A DNA stretch of 64,000 bases, from contig OY998178.1 of assembly GCA_963921935.1 (NCBI GenBank), positions 195,518,862-195,582,861 on the forward strand, in the 5' to 3' direction. Both the position numbers and the translations under genes were made by a program. Origin of the DNA: Galeruca laticollis (taxonomy: Eukaryota > Arthropoda > Insecta > Coleoptera > Chrysomelidae). Positions 1 through 10,980 of the stretch are shown here, one piece after another. Below the pieces are notes generated by a model that was given only the letters and a program-made list of their open reading frames with translations, did no database searches and was not told where the DNA came from. Each line of letters begins with the position of its first letter. The stretch's first letter is position 1.

Positions 1-1112
1 AGTACTTGTGTAACCTTTTACCTTATACATCGTATGATTTGGTAACACATTATTTATAAGGGTTGTACTCGCGTCACCTATTTTTACTTCGTCGAGCGTA
101 TTTCATGGCTTTATTTGAACATGATTTATTTCATCTATTTTAATTCATAACAAGCATTACTTTCTCATTCACATAAATTGTCTTCTTCACCATAATAAAA
201 AATATGATACGAAGATGCAAGATTTAACTTGATTTTTCCTATCTAATTTTTTTAAACATGTTGAAGAAACCACCATGAGTTTAGTTTATTGCGCAAATGC
301 ATTGAACTTCTCTTCGAGAAAAGTAAAGCTAATGCGACCGTCGCAATATGAAATGCCAGAAGGTATCATAAATTCCATTACGGACCGAGAGTTGTAATTT
401 CGGTTGAAAGCAAAAAGCAATTAGTACTAATAGATACAGTCAAAATTAAATTGTGTATTCTCAGAAAAGGACTACCATGATAATAAACAACTAATATTAT
501 GAAAATTATACAATATGATGGGATAACGACGTATCCCAATTTAAATTAAGGTTTGTTTTTAAATGGTACGAATTTAATGAATTCCAGATTAAAATATATA
601 CTAAAACTTTATTGATTAGAACTGAAATTAAAACTGTACAAATGGACAAACGGTCGAGTTCGAACTAATTAGCATTCACAACTGGGGTGAAAATGTACGA
701 TTTGTGTCATTTATTTTCGTATTGTAAATAACAAGAACACTACTTTAAATCAGTCAATATTCAAACAAATAGTACGTTCACATACTAATTCAGGAATGAA
801 TGAAAACATTCATGAACTATTCCACTATTGATTTTAATACATGTTTTCAAAAATTAGTCACTCTATGTAAGAATGAATTCAACAATTCACAAAATTATAG
901 ATGAATAATACATAGACGTAGCTGAATAATATGGATTAATCTATTGTTATCTTGAACAACTTTTGAAAAGCACCCCAATATTTCTAACTAGTGTAGGCAA
1001 TTCAGATAAAAAAAATTCCGTGCTTCCCGATAAGTCGTTTAAAGCTGGAAAGTGTTTTAATACCTTAAAAGGGTTCCAAATAAGAGTCCTCTAAGTTTAC
1101 GACAGCTTCTGC
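1..1112. other. No recognisable gene
   Basis: AT-rich sequence without a long reading frame, tandem repeat or element end that I can identify on either strand. Confidence 0.5.
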
Positions 1113-1330
1113 TTAAGTTTTGAGAGTAAAAAAACCGCGAAATTTTCGCACATGTTTGATTTTTTCGCTTATAACTCCTAATCGACGCATAATACAGTAA
1201 GTTATATCCTCAGCTTGTTTAAGAAAAATTAAATTCCGCGTCGAATGGTGTATAGTTTCTAAAATTTGGTCTACTAATTTAGCCGCAATTGATTTCTGAA
1301 GCTGGGCCGTTTTCACAAACTTGGTCAAAA
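1113..1330 (+). repeat. Dispersed repeat family R, copy 1
   Basis: This stretch shares an ordered set of short blocks with 1598-1700 and, in reverse complement, with 2765-2880 and 2895-3060. Conserved blocks include CGACGCATAATACAGTAAG, AGCTTGTTTAAG, AAATTCCGCGTCGAATGGTG and CTGAAGCTGGGCCGTTTT. The copies are diverged and partly truncated, as expected for an old dispersed element or scattered satellite monomers. No protein is supported. The class of element is unknown to me. Confidence 0.6.
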
Positions 1331-1342
1331 AGTTAATTCTTT

Positions 1343-1541
1343 ATTAGTGTTTTTAAATGAAACTCAAGGTCTCTAGTTAATTCCACAATATAATACAAGT
1401 TACTGAAAATTCTAAAAAATTGACAATCGTTTCGATAAATCAATATCATCGAAACAATTGTCAATTTTTTAGAATTTTCAATAACTTGTATTATATTGTG
1501 GAATTAACTAGAGACCTTGAGTTTCATTTAAAAACACTAAT
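1343..1541. repeat. 199-bp near-perfect hairpin (foldback/MITE-like)
   Basis: The left arm 1343-1436 is the reverse complement of the right arm 1448-1541, with only scattered mismatches and an 11-nt loop. The outer end reads ATTAGTGTTTTTAAATGAAA. The first ~47 nt of the same arm recur alone at 54299-54345, so this is a mobile or dispersed sequence and not a local accident. No coding capacity. Confidence 0.85.
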
Positions 1542-1597
1542 ATGAGCATATTCCACGAAGTAAGGGTCGAGTCAGTCAATTTAGTTAATTCTTGTTT

Positions 1598-1700
1598 AAT
1601 ATTCGTCTTAAATCTCCTAAATGATGCATCCCACAGAAATATTTACTGTAAGCTTGTTTAGAGAAAGTTTAACTCCGCGTTGGATGGTGTTTAGTGGCCA
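1598..1700 (+). repeat. Dispersed repeat family R, copy 2 (partial)
   Basis: Matches copy 1 in block order (CTCCTAAATGATGCATC, AGCTTGTTTAGAG, ACTCCGCGTTGGATGGTG) and stops near 1700, where the cysteine-rich pseudogene begins. The 199-bp hairpin lies between copies 1 and 2. Confidence 0.55.
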
Positions 1701-2393
1701 TGACACTGGAGTCAGCAGATTTGATCTGGTATCTTGGGAATTGGAATGATATCGACCTTCCAGGGTGGATCGGCTTCATGGAGACCATCACATCAAATGA
1801 GCCTTACAAGACTTCATGTATACTGTGCTTCCCGTTCATTAGAGCTCCTCCCTCACATTTCTATACAACCTACACAGCCCTCACAACAGGTGCTAAGAAA
1901 TTCAGAGAGCTCCGACAACGCTGCTGTTTTCTCGTAGTCGTAGTAAGTCCCTCAATTAAGTGAGGTTTGGCCTATTCCAGAGGTCGCTTTCTAAAAAGAA
2001 TTTTGCCTTGGCATCCTTACCACCTACAGGAACGGCTGCGCGACTGAGCTTATTCACAGGTCCAGCAGTACAACGACTGATCCACCGGCCCCTCAAGAAC
2101 TTCTTAACTCCATATTGTGCACATGTAAAAAAGGGTGAACAGCATCATGCTCCTGTAGGAAGGCAGGGATAAAATGCACCATCATCTGTATAACCTTCAA
2201 AGGGAACACATGCCTCAATTCCACCCCTCAAGACAAGGAGGTTAGTATATTGGATGCTACCCAGTATGACGAGGAGATTGATGTCCTCGAAGGAGAACCA
2301 GAATTGAATCCCCATTCTCAAGTTTCCAATGATTGGGACCTAGTTTACGTGATCGGCGAAGAGCGACCGTCTTGTACATCTTTCTTATTATGA
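1694..2393 (+). pseudogene. Remnant of an insect multicopy cysteine-rich protein
   Basis: Conceptual pieces in three frames match, in order, a repetitive insect protein family that I know from many genomes but whose function is not established. The first piece (1694-1963) has WIGFMETITSNEPY followed by FPFIRAPPSHFYTTYTAL. The second (~2000-2080) has SLPPTGTAARLSLF. The third (2031-2393) has PAPQELLNSILCTCKKG, a stop, then SCSCRKAGIKCT with a trailing GNTCLN, giving a C-x-C, C-x-C, C, C zinc-binding-like array and an acidic tail. One cysteine codon has become TGA, and the middle of the protein is missing. It is a dead, internally deleted copy. Family identity is fairly sure; any role is not. 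Confidence 0.6.
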
Positions 2394-2764
2394 TCTTTCA
2401 AGTACACGACTAATACCGTTATCATTTTCAAGTATACACCTTTCGTTACCTTCAATAAAACATAATTCATTATAATGCCTTCTTATATTTTGAAATCCAT
2501 AACATCATTTTGGAGTGTCCCGGTGCGGACCCAATAAAAGGAATAAATCGCATGAATAAAAGGAATAATATAGCAAAATATGAAGTAGGACAGAGGTGTC
2601 CCACTGTCCCACAAACGGTTAAACAAGCTATGAGTAAAACAACTTCCTGTAGTATTCGTCGTTCTGGAGTTGTAAGCCGAAAAATAAACAGAGGATAAAC
2701 TGTATGCCAAGTTGGTGAAATATGTCCCAAATTAAGCGCGCTTGCGGCTAAATGTGTTTGCCGA
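2394..2764. other. Unassigned sequence
   Basis: No recognisable gene or element end. Short overlapping frames on both strands look like chance openings. Confidence 0.4.
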
Positions 2765-3060
2765 TCTTGTTGAACTAAACACTGTTCGACGCGAAATTAA
2801 ATTTTGTATTAAAAAGCTCAGGGTACGATGCATCATTTAGGAGTTGTAAGATGAAAACTAAACAAAGAATCAAATTTTGACATAGTTTTTAAAAATGGCC
2901 AAACTTCAGAAATCGATTTCGGCTAAACCGGTAGACCAAATTTGACAAATTAAACACCAATCAACGCGTAACTTGAGGTTCTTTAAACAAGCTTGAAATT
3001 TAATTTTTGTATTATGCGTCGTTGAGTTATTCGCGAAAAATTTGAACATGTGCAAAAATT
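2765..3060 (-). repeat. Dispersed repeat family R, copies 3 and 4 (inverted)
   Basis: Two reverse-complement copies in tandem, about 2765-2880 and 2895-3060. The second copy mirrors copy 1 almost along its full length: GGCCAAACTTCAG, then AACAAGCTTGAAATTTAATT, then TATGCGTCGTTGAGTTATTC. Copies 1-2 and 3-4 therefore face each other across the cysteine-rich pseudogene. Confidence 0.55.
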
Positions 3061-3778
3061 CCAGTTCAGAGTATCTAATCCGAACTGAAGATTAGGTCCT
3101 CCGACAACTTCTACTCGGCTCGTGTAGCTACACGAGTGAGAAATAGTCAGCTGGCGCCATCTTCACTTTCAGTTGCGAACCAACACCTCAGATAAATGCG
3201 ACCGTATTAGTCGTATGAAAAAGAATGAATATTATTCCATGAAATACGAGGTGTCTATATGAAACATAAATTTCGATTTTCTACTACACATGCTTTTAGT
3301 CGAAATTTCAATAGTTTCGACGTATTGGCCTGACCGTTCTTCGAAGAAAAAAACTACTGCATTCCTGGCTCATACCACGCAGGGTATTGAATTACATCCC
3401 CTTACGACACGAGCCATGTAGAAGTTGTCGGAGGACGTAATCTTCAGTTCGGGTTAGAGACTCTGAACTGGAAGGCATTACGGCACTCTTGAAGAGACCC
3501 AAGAAGGTCGAAACGCGTCAGTGTACTATGCCCTTCAGCTATCAGTTGCGGATCACCACAGATGTCTGTGGTGATGGCCGATCGACGACACGGTTTTCGA
3601 AGGGGATGTAATTCAATATTCTGCGTGGTATTAGCCAGGAATGTAGATGTTTTTCCCTTCGAAAAACGGTCGATGCAGTACGTCGAAATTATTTAAATTT
3701 CGACTAAAAGCAGGTGTAGTAGAAAATCGAAATTTATGTTTCATATAGACACCTCGTATTTCCTGAAATTATATTCAT
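3061..3778. repeat. Composite foldback structure with alternating inverted arms
   Basis: Two inverted-repeat pairs alternate in the order a, x, b, a', y, b'. Arm a is 3061-3126 and a' is 3406-3471 (~66 bp). Arm b is ~3225-3405 and b' is ~3599-3778 (~180 bp). The spacers x and y share a weak direct similarity (CAGTTGCG... followed by CACC...CAGAT). Small palindromes lie inside, such as CTCGTGTAGCTACACGAG near 3119 and ATCACCACAGATGTCTGTGGTGAT near 3552 (described as two arms of ten). No protein. The closest class is a foldback or MITE-type element. Confidence 0.75.
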
Positions 3779-3782
3779 TATA

Positions 3783-3786
3783 TATA

Positions 3787-3839
<53 letters not shown>
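3783..3839. repeat. (AT)n microsatellite
   Basis: About 55 bp of alternating AT, directly followed by the LTR start. It is probably the insertion target of the LTR element. Confidence 0.95.
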
Positions 3840-3841
<2 letters not shown>

Positions 3842-5807
3842 AACCAGATATCAGATATATTAGAAGAATTCAGTTGTGTGGGAATATTTTGCATATATGA
3901 AAATGGATTGAAATTATGTAATTTAAGAAAACATTATAAAAAGGATTTATACACCATTTATAAGAAAAAGCATATAAATTGAAGATATATCAAATAATTA
4001 ATTTACAACAATTTAAAGGGCAACAATAAATAAAGAAATTACCTAAATAACTGTACAAAATTGGAAATTGCCTAAGAAATGTAGTGGAGAATAATAAAGC
4101 TGCCCAAGATGGATGATTATTTGCTATAAAGTAATCAGCTGTTCATCTGAAATGAAATAAATTTTAGTATAGTCAATACATAATAATTATCAGTTTAAGT
4201 AGTAAATATACATATTTAGGAGAACAAAGAAAATAAGTTTCAAAGATAAGTTAGTAATGACATAGAGAGAATTTATATGTCGCAAAGTAGAACAAATTTA
4301 TAGGGTCAATAAATGATAACTTATCAATGAATTTAAAGAAACATTTCATAGGACAATATAGAATTAGTGTGAATAATTAAAGCAAAGAATGTCGAGAGGT
4401 TACATAAAAGAATTTATGTTTATAGATAAGTATGATTGTCACAGCAACAAATTGTAAAAAAACCAAACTAAATATTATCATATCTAAAGGTAATTATGTA
4501 TATCACCCACTATAAATTATTTGTTTGATAGAAATTCATTGAACTCTAAATGAAAACTAATAATGTCAAGTGAAACGTACATTGGTATATGTATAATTTT
4601 TTTTAAGTGTCATAAGTGTAAACGTAATTCGACTGCTCCAGACAATAGGTGATTGGTTAAAAAAATGACGGGACGAATTGTAATCAAAGAAGAATGAAAC
4701 AAAATTTTATTCAAATAGTGACCTGAGAAACAAAATACTTGTTTGTTGATAAAAAAATTGAGAAAGAGAGAAGCGTAAGGAGTTTGGTAGTTGGGCGACG
4801 TGATAGCAAGGGCTGATGGAGAATTCTTCCCGAAATTTTATGTAAATTCTCTAATTATCATGCTAAAAGTTATGAATTACTTTCAAATACATTACTACCA
4901 GTACTTACAAACATTAATATCCAGTTTTCTCGAGAGAATAATCAATATTTCTCCAAAATATCTGCGTTTTGAACTTCGGAAGGAGTATTCCTGGGTCCAG
5001 AGGTGTACATCCTGATTCCAGAACTACAGGTCAGTGCTTATTTGAACTATTATTGGCCAATAATGAGAGTTAAAAAACTCACGAGTACAAATCAGTGTAT
5101 AATTTCATTAATATAATAAACTTTGCGGCAAATGATCGATCTAAAAAAGAAATAAAAAGGACTTTATATAGTTAATTATTCAAACAAATACCAATTAAAA
5201 AGGCCTAATTTGGATTAAATAAAGTTAAATACTTACGCCATTTCTAATCACAGAAGAATGATGCATTGTAGTTTATTCATGTAGTATTTCCATGTGTATA
5301 TAAATCTTATAACCTTTTTCTTCTGCACCAATTTGTCTTTTTTATGTATATTTTTCGAACATAAATTCGTTCATTTATAAAACCATCTAATTACATTCAA
5401 CGACAACAACTCAATGCATATCTAAAGATTACGCAGATGCAACGCATCCATAGAAGTGTTGTTCTTTTTGCTCAGCATCACCTGATTGTAGTTAAGCATG
5501 CGCATAGGATGGTATATAATAATCAATAATTGTGTTTGGTAATCCATAGGCGACGCAATTTATAAATATTAGATTAAAAATTTTCATTGAAAAAATTAAA
5601 CTCTTTAAAAGTAAAGTGTTTCTTTTTATTCAATATAATCAAGATATATCTACAGAAGCCAGAACTCGAAGAGTAGACAGGGTTTCATGCTCTCAAACCA
5701 TATAAGTTTAATAAATAACTGAGCTATCCAATTCAATAATCTCAACCATAGATAAATAAATAAACAATAAAAATAAAATAGAATATATATATAAAACATA
5801 TAATAAT
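3840..5807 (+). repeat. 5' LTR
   Basis: Aligns along its length with 10981-12955. It begins TGAACCAG after (AT)n and ends immediately before the primer binding site. At almost 2 kb it is long for an insect gypsy LTR. It contains no convincing gene; the short frame at 4791-5015 is disrupted in the other copy. A polyadenylation-like AATAAA lies near the end. Confidence 0.9.
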
Positions 5808-5825
5808 TGGCTCCCAAAACGTGAG
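5808..5825 (+). other. Primer binding site
   Basis: TGGCTCCCAAAACGTGAG directly follows the 5' LTR. It resembles the tRNA-Lys type PBS that starts TGGCGCCCAACGTG, with a few changes. Minus-strand DNA synthesis would start here. The tRNA assignment is inference. Confidence 0.6.
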
Positions 5826-5928
5826 GCTCGAGTTAAAAAAATGTTGGAAGAATTTTGTTAGGAGAATATTGAAAATTATAAATTAATAATATTAGAATTT
5901 TTTCTATTGACTATATTAAAAATATAAA

Positions 5929-7670
5929 ATGGAAATGAAAATGATGTTAAGGGATGGAAAACAGGTAGGTACAGATAGCGGATCGGAAGAGGAACGAGAA
6001 GAAAAAAGGCATGGTAGAGGAGATTTCCAAGTACGTTATTTAGAACAGGGACAACAATCGGAAGGAAATGTATCAGAGGAAGATTCGACGGGAAATGAAG
6101 CAGAAGAACAAGAGGATAGGAGACAGGAGTCACAAGAATGAACAAAAAGAGATGAAGACAATAGGATAATGCAATTCTTGATTAGTATGAGGGCAGATAT
6201 AGATACAATGGGGAAAAATTAAAGGAGATATCAACATTATAAATGGAAATATGAACAGAGTAGAAGGTACTCTCAATAAAAAATGGACCAGATGAGTGGG
6301 AACATAGATAAATTGGAAAAGAAAATTGATGATGTGAAATCCGAAAGTAGTAAAGAAATCCAGCACATCAGGGAAAAAAACGAAGAATTTAAAAGAAGAA
6401 TGGACAAAGTGCAGGAAAATATTGAGGATCAAAACAGACATTTAAGAACGGATATTCAAGAAAATGGAATCAAAATCTGGGAGGAGATAGAAAAACATGT
6501 TAATGGAGAAATTCAAGAATTGGGTAGATGTTTGAAAGAAAATTTATCGGGAACCATTGTAATGGAAGTCAATAAAAAAAAGAAGAAATAAGACAGAAGA
6601 TATATCAGAAAGTTAAGGATTTAAATGTAGGATTAGAAGAACAAACAGGAACATATGAAAAAAGATCCGAAGTTATGGGTAGAAATGGAGGAGGAATCAT
6701 ATGCAATGGCAATATTGATTTAGGTGATAAATTCGATGGGAACATAAATTTAATACACCTGGAAGTTTTTAATAAAATTGTAAAAAGTAAATTGAGGGGA
6801 ATAAAGGATTTGATGGAGAAGAAAATAGCGACAAGAGGGATGTTATCAGGCCACGCATTACTCTGGCTCTGCAATAAAGAAGAGCAGATCAGAAATATGG
6901 AAGAATTTGAGAATCAATTCTTAAATTATTTTTGAGGGGAACTTCAACAGGCAAATTTCAGGGAAAAATTATACTTTGGCAAGTTTAACTATAATAAAGG
7001 GAAAAATCTAAATTCATATGCAATGCAATTGTATAATACGGCACAATACTTAGAACCGGTGATGAAAGAAGAGGAGTTGGTATTATATGTAGGCAGACAC
7101 TTTAATGCAGAAGTATGGGAGACTATTGCACTCCACAATATCAAAACAATGGATAGTTTGTCATGTTACCTACAGAAAGTGGAGAGAAGTATTTTGAATG
7201 CGAATGGGATAAATCGATATCAAAATAGGAATGAAGAGGTAAGAAATGATAGGTCAAGAGAGGATGGAAATGGATTCTTCAGAAGAGATAATTATAATAG
7301 AAATGAAAATATAAATTATGGAAATAGGAATTTTGAAAATAGAAGAAATCCAGGAGATGGAAACAGATATCATGGAAATGGAGACAGAAAGAATGGTGGT
7401 AGACAGTATGAAAATCGAGGAATTCAAGCAAATTTCGAAAGACGAAATTATGATGGAAATAGGAATGAAAATTGGAGACAGAATAGAGGGGAAGGAAGAA
7501 ATAATTATAATGATAGAAGAAATTATAATCAAAGGAACCCAGAAAGGAATTATAAAGAAGAAAATCATAGAGAGGAAGAGAGAAGACAAGTCAATCATAT
7601 AATTCAAGAACAGGAAGGATCAAATAATGATCAAAACCAAGAGCAAAGTTTGGTAAGAAATTTTGCATAA
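5929..7670 (+). pseudogene. gag of the gypsy element
   Basis: The frame is broken into pieces by stops. The N-terminal part (5929-6591) is very charged and predicted coiled coil: an acidic Glu/Ser/Gln-rich stretch, then heptad-like segments rich in Lys, Glu and Ile. The middle (6675-7230) matches the retrotransposon gag capsid pattern, with GHALLWL, a region FENQFLNYF interrupted by TGA where Trp is expected, then ELQQANFREKLYFGK. The C-terminal part (about residues 65-190 of the last piece, from 7220) is an Asn/Arg/Gly-rich low-complexity tail with repeated NRN and NYG units. It probably binds RNA in place of a zinc knuckle; I see no CCHC motif. The last piece starts at an ATG at 7023 and is open to TAA at 7670. 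Confidence 0.75.
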
Positions 7671-7770
7671 ATCGTCCTTACGTTAGTAATATTATCTATT
7701 CTTCTCATTATCAACATCCAAGAGAATTTATAGATGAAGGTTCACAATGTAATGAAAACATAAAATTAAT

Positions 7771-8213
7771 TTTCATAGAAGGGTATTTATTAGATGTAAA
7801 ATTTTATTAGATACAGGATCTGAAGTTTCAATAATAAATCAGGATATAATAGAAAAGGTAAAACAAGATGATATTACGTTGATTAATACTAACACGATAT
7901 CATTAGTAGGGGCGAATGATGAAAAACTCTATGAAACAAATCAAACTATTATAGTTAATTTAAAAATAGATGCAGAAGTTATTCCAGTACAATTATTGAT
8001 AGTTGAAAATTTAAGATATGATATATTAGGAAATGATGGATTAAATAGACATAGGATAATTATAGATTATAATCAGGGATGCATTAAATATCAAAATTCA
8101 ATTATACATTCTATTAAACAATTTACAAACAATGATATACAAAATTCTGATATAAAGGAGACAAATCAAATTGGTGAAGAGATAAAAGTTTCAAAAGAGT
8201 TATGTAACAGATA
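7771..8213 (+). pseudogene. Retropepsin-type protease region of gypsy pol
   Basis: The aspartic protease active-site motif LLDTGSEVSIIN is encoded at about 7803-7840. A flap region follows, then the second conserved segment YDILGNDGL near 8019-8045. Both are hallmarks of retrotransposon pepsin-like proteases, which cut the Gag-Pol polyprotein as homodimers. The motif lies just upstream of the longest open piece (7879-8213), in a different frame, so a frameshift separates the catalytic Asp from the rest. The open piece ends at TAA after LCNR, where pol should continue into RT. Non-functional as it stands. Confidence 0.8.
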
Positions 8214-9540
8214 ATATCAAGGTAGGGTGTATGAGCTTCTACAACATCATAAGCAATTATTTAACGAGGAAGTATGTGTAGCATCTAGATATGTACATAA
8301 ATTGGAGGTAACAGCAGAGATTAGAAATTTCAATATGAAAACATATCCAATACCATACAGGCTGAAGACAGAAGTATATGACGAAATCACAAAAATGATG
8401 TAATTATCGAAAGATCAAATTCTCAATACATCAGTGCCATCACATGTGTCAAGAAGAAAACAGGATAAATTAGGTTATGTTTGGATGCTATAAATATTAA
8501 CAGTTATACAAAGAAACAATATGAAAGTCCATTAAACATAGAATGTATTTTTGGTCGAATTACAAATGCTAATATTTTTTCAAAACTGGATCTCAAACAT
8601 AGCTTCTGGTTAATTCCTTTAGATCCAAGAAGTAGGCCGTACACAGCTTTAATAGTGGATGGAATTGTTCATCAATTTTGCGTAGTACCATTTGGGTTAC
8701 AAAGTTCTTGTGCTGCACTGGTACGAACTTTACATACTATCTTGATCCAATATGAAGACTTCACACTGCACTATATCGATGATATCCTAATATTTTCTGA
8801 AACAGAAGAGAAGCATCAGGAACATTTGAAAATTGTACTCAAAGAATTGGAAGAAGCAGGATTGAAATTAAATTTGGATAAATGCCAATTTTATAAAAAG
8901 GAGGTAGAATATCTGGGATATATTCTAAGTGATACAGGAGTAACAATGAATCCAGAAAGAGTTAAAGCGATACTGGAATATCAAACACCTAAGAACCTAA
9001 AGAATTTGAGGAGATTCCTTGGTATTCTAAATTATTTCAAGAGACTTGTTCCAGACTTAAGCAGAAGAGAGATTCCTCTAATTGAATGATGAAAGAAGGA
9101 CACGCAATGAAAATGGGATGAAAGACGGGACAAAGCTTTCCAGGAATTAAAAGAAATATTTCTGAAGAAACTCAAAGTTTATCACCCACAATATGATAAA
9201 CCTTTCATCTTGAAAACAGATGCATCGATGGAAAGATTAGCAGGAGTTTTGATACAAATTCAAGATGAAGAGGAGGTTCCCATAAGTTTCATATCCAGAG
9301 TAACAAAAGCAGCGGAAAGAAAATATTCCATAACTTTGTGTAGGTAAACTGATATTTTTCTCACTAGGAGCGAAATTTACACTAAAAACAGATCATCTAG
9401 CACTAACATCCATGTTAAAAAACAGATATGCAAATAATAGTATACATAGATGGATTCTACTTCTAAGAATATGAGTTTGACATCAAATATGTACCAGGAA
9501 AATTAGATATTGTAGCGGATGCATTAAGTGGAGTTAACGA
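8214..9540 (+). pseudogene. Reverse transcriptase and RNase H of gypsy pol
   Basis: RT sequence starts near 8280 and is cleanest at 8481-9089. It shows FSKLDLKHSFWLIPLD (RT motif A with the first catalytic Asp), VVPFGLQSS (motif B) and HYIDDILIFS (motif C, catalytic DD at about residue 98-101 of that piece). The thumb/connection segment with LRRFLGILNYFKR follows. RNase H (9090-9540) has LKTDASMERLAGVLIQ, a second segment LKTDHLALTSML and YVPGKLDIVADALSG, in shifting frames. TGA or TAA codons occur near 9087, 9343 and 9472. The order protease-RT-RNase H-integrase places it in Ty3/gypsy. The piece at 8481 opens at a TTG, so no real start codon is implied. Confidence 0.88.
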
Positions 9541-9712
9541 TAATGGAAGCGAACCAAGAAAATTTCAAATAGGAGTAAATACATTACACCAAACTGGAGG
9601 AATATTTACTCTAGCGAGAGTAAAAGAAGATCAAAGACAAATGGATAATATAAATACTCGAGGAGCAGTTGAAATAGAAGATGTATGGTAAAAGTAAATT
9701 GAGGATAGAGAA

Positions 9713-10774
9713 GTGTATATAATAACAAGAGATTATGCTAAAGAAATTATCAAATATTTACATATAGAAAATGGACATATAGGGACAAGAAAATTGTGGA
9801 TGTTATTTAGAGAAAATTATATAGCTAAGAAAGATTTAAGTTTTGTAAAAGAAGTTTGTAAATATTGTGAGCTTTGTCAAATAGGCAAAGAAAAGAATTA
9901 TCATAATTATTCGACAGCGAAATCGATTATAACGAATAAACCATTGCAAATAGTGGCAATTGATTTTATAGGTAATTTAATTAAAAGTACAATGGGCAAT
10001 AAACATTTATTAGTAATGGTTGATGTGTATAGCAAATATTTTAAAATATATCCATGTAAAAGGACAAATGCGAAAGTCGTAATCGATTGTTTTAAAAAGT
10101 ATATAGAAGAGTTTGGAATACCAGAAACAGTGATACTTGATCATGCAACATATTTTGAGAGTATAAATTTAAAACAATATACTGACGGTAAACAAATAAA
10201 ACCACAATTTATAAGTATCAGAAAACCAAGTTCTAATCTAGCAGAACGATATATCAAAGAAATCATTAAATATTTGAGTATGTTATGTCGAGAGAATCAT
10301 AAAAAATGGGATGAACAATTGGATAGAATAGAAATATTCATAAACGAATTACCACATGGAGTAACGGGTGAGAATCCAATTTATATTATGAAAGGTATAC
10401 AACCAGAACGTCACTGGACTTTGAACAGACAGCCAACAATGACAAGTGTACTCGACAAGGTGAATCGAAGAATAATACGAAATGCTGAGAAGTATATTAA
10501 GAAACAAGAAAAAAGGAAACAAAAAACAACTCAATTTAGTAGAGGGGATATAGTAATTATCAAATCTTTAAGAATACCAAAGAAAGATGAAGAACTGTGT
10601 GCTAAATTATTATATCCATTCGAAGGTCCGTATATCATAGTCACTGAAAACGGTAAAAACAGTTATCGATTGATATATCCAGGTACTAACATATTGAGGG
10701 GTATCTTTAACATAGAACACATCTATAAATATTACTCTAGAGTAATATGTGGTGAAAACATGAGGAATAGATAA
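9713..10774 (+). CDS. Integrase of the gypsy element (open frame, 353 codons)
   Basis: The longest undamaged gene piece of the element. An HHCC zinc-binding region comes first (HIENGHIGTRKL, then CKYCELC near residues 20-60). The rve-type catalytic core follows, with the first Asp in VAIDFIG, the second in VILDHATYF (usual pattern D-N/H-G) and the Glu in SNLAERYIKEI, so the DDE triad looks present. The C-terminal region has a GRGD-like basic stretch and FEGPYIIV, as in gypsy integrases that end in a chromatin-binding or SH3-like fold. The frame opens at GTG and was part of a polyprotein, so no independent start is expected. TAA ends it 200 bp before the PPT. It would insert the cDNA in the nucleus if the rest of pol were intact. 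Confidence 0.88.
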   Translation: MYIITRDYAKEIIKYLHIENGHIGTRKLWMLFRENYIAKKDLSFVKEVCKYCELCQIGKEKNYHNYSTAKSIITNKPLQIVAIDFIGNLIKSTMGNKHLLVMVDVYSKYFKIYPCKRTNAKVVIDCFKKYIEEFGIPETVILDHATYFESINLKQYTDGKQIKPQFISIRKPSSNLAERYIKEIIKYLSMLCRENHKKWDEQLDRIEIFINELPHGVTGENPIYIMKGIQPERHWTLNRQPTMTSVLDKVNRRIIRNAEKYIKKQEKRKQKTTQFSRGDIVIIKSLRIPKKDEELCAKLLYPFEGPYIIVTENGKNSYRLIYPGTNILRGIFNIEHIYKYYSRVICGENMRNR

Positions 10775-10968
10775 TATTACAAGTATTTAAATTTATATGA
10801 AATAAGTTGTTTGTAAATGATAGATTAAGTTAGGATAATTATACAACCCGGAATTGGAATAGAAGTTTCAAATCATTTCATTATCAAATAGTAAAGGAAC
10901 GATAAGTTTGTTGTTGTGAAATTGAAATTTAAACAAAATTTACCATGGAAATATTTATTAAATTTAAA

Positions 10969-10980
10969 TTTGAGGGGAAT
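10969..10980 (+). other. Polypurine tract
   Basis: TTGAGGGGAAT lies immediately before the 3' LTR start. It is the expected primer site for plus-strand DNA synthesis. Confidence 0.7.

Noticed and set aside
7254..7607. Ser/Ile-rich minus-strand frame
   Set aside because: Shadow of the Asn/Arg-rich gag tail on the other strand.
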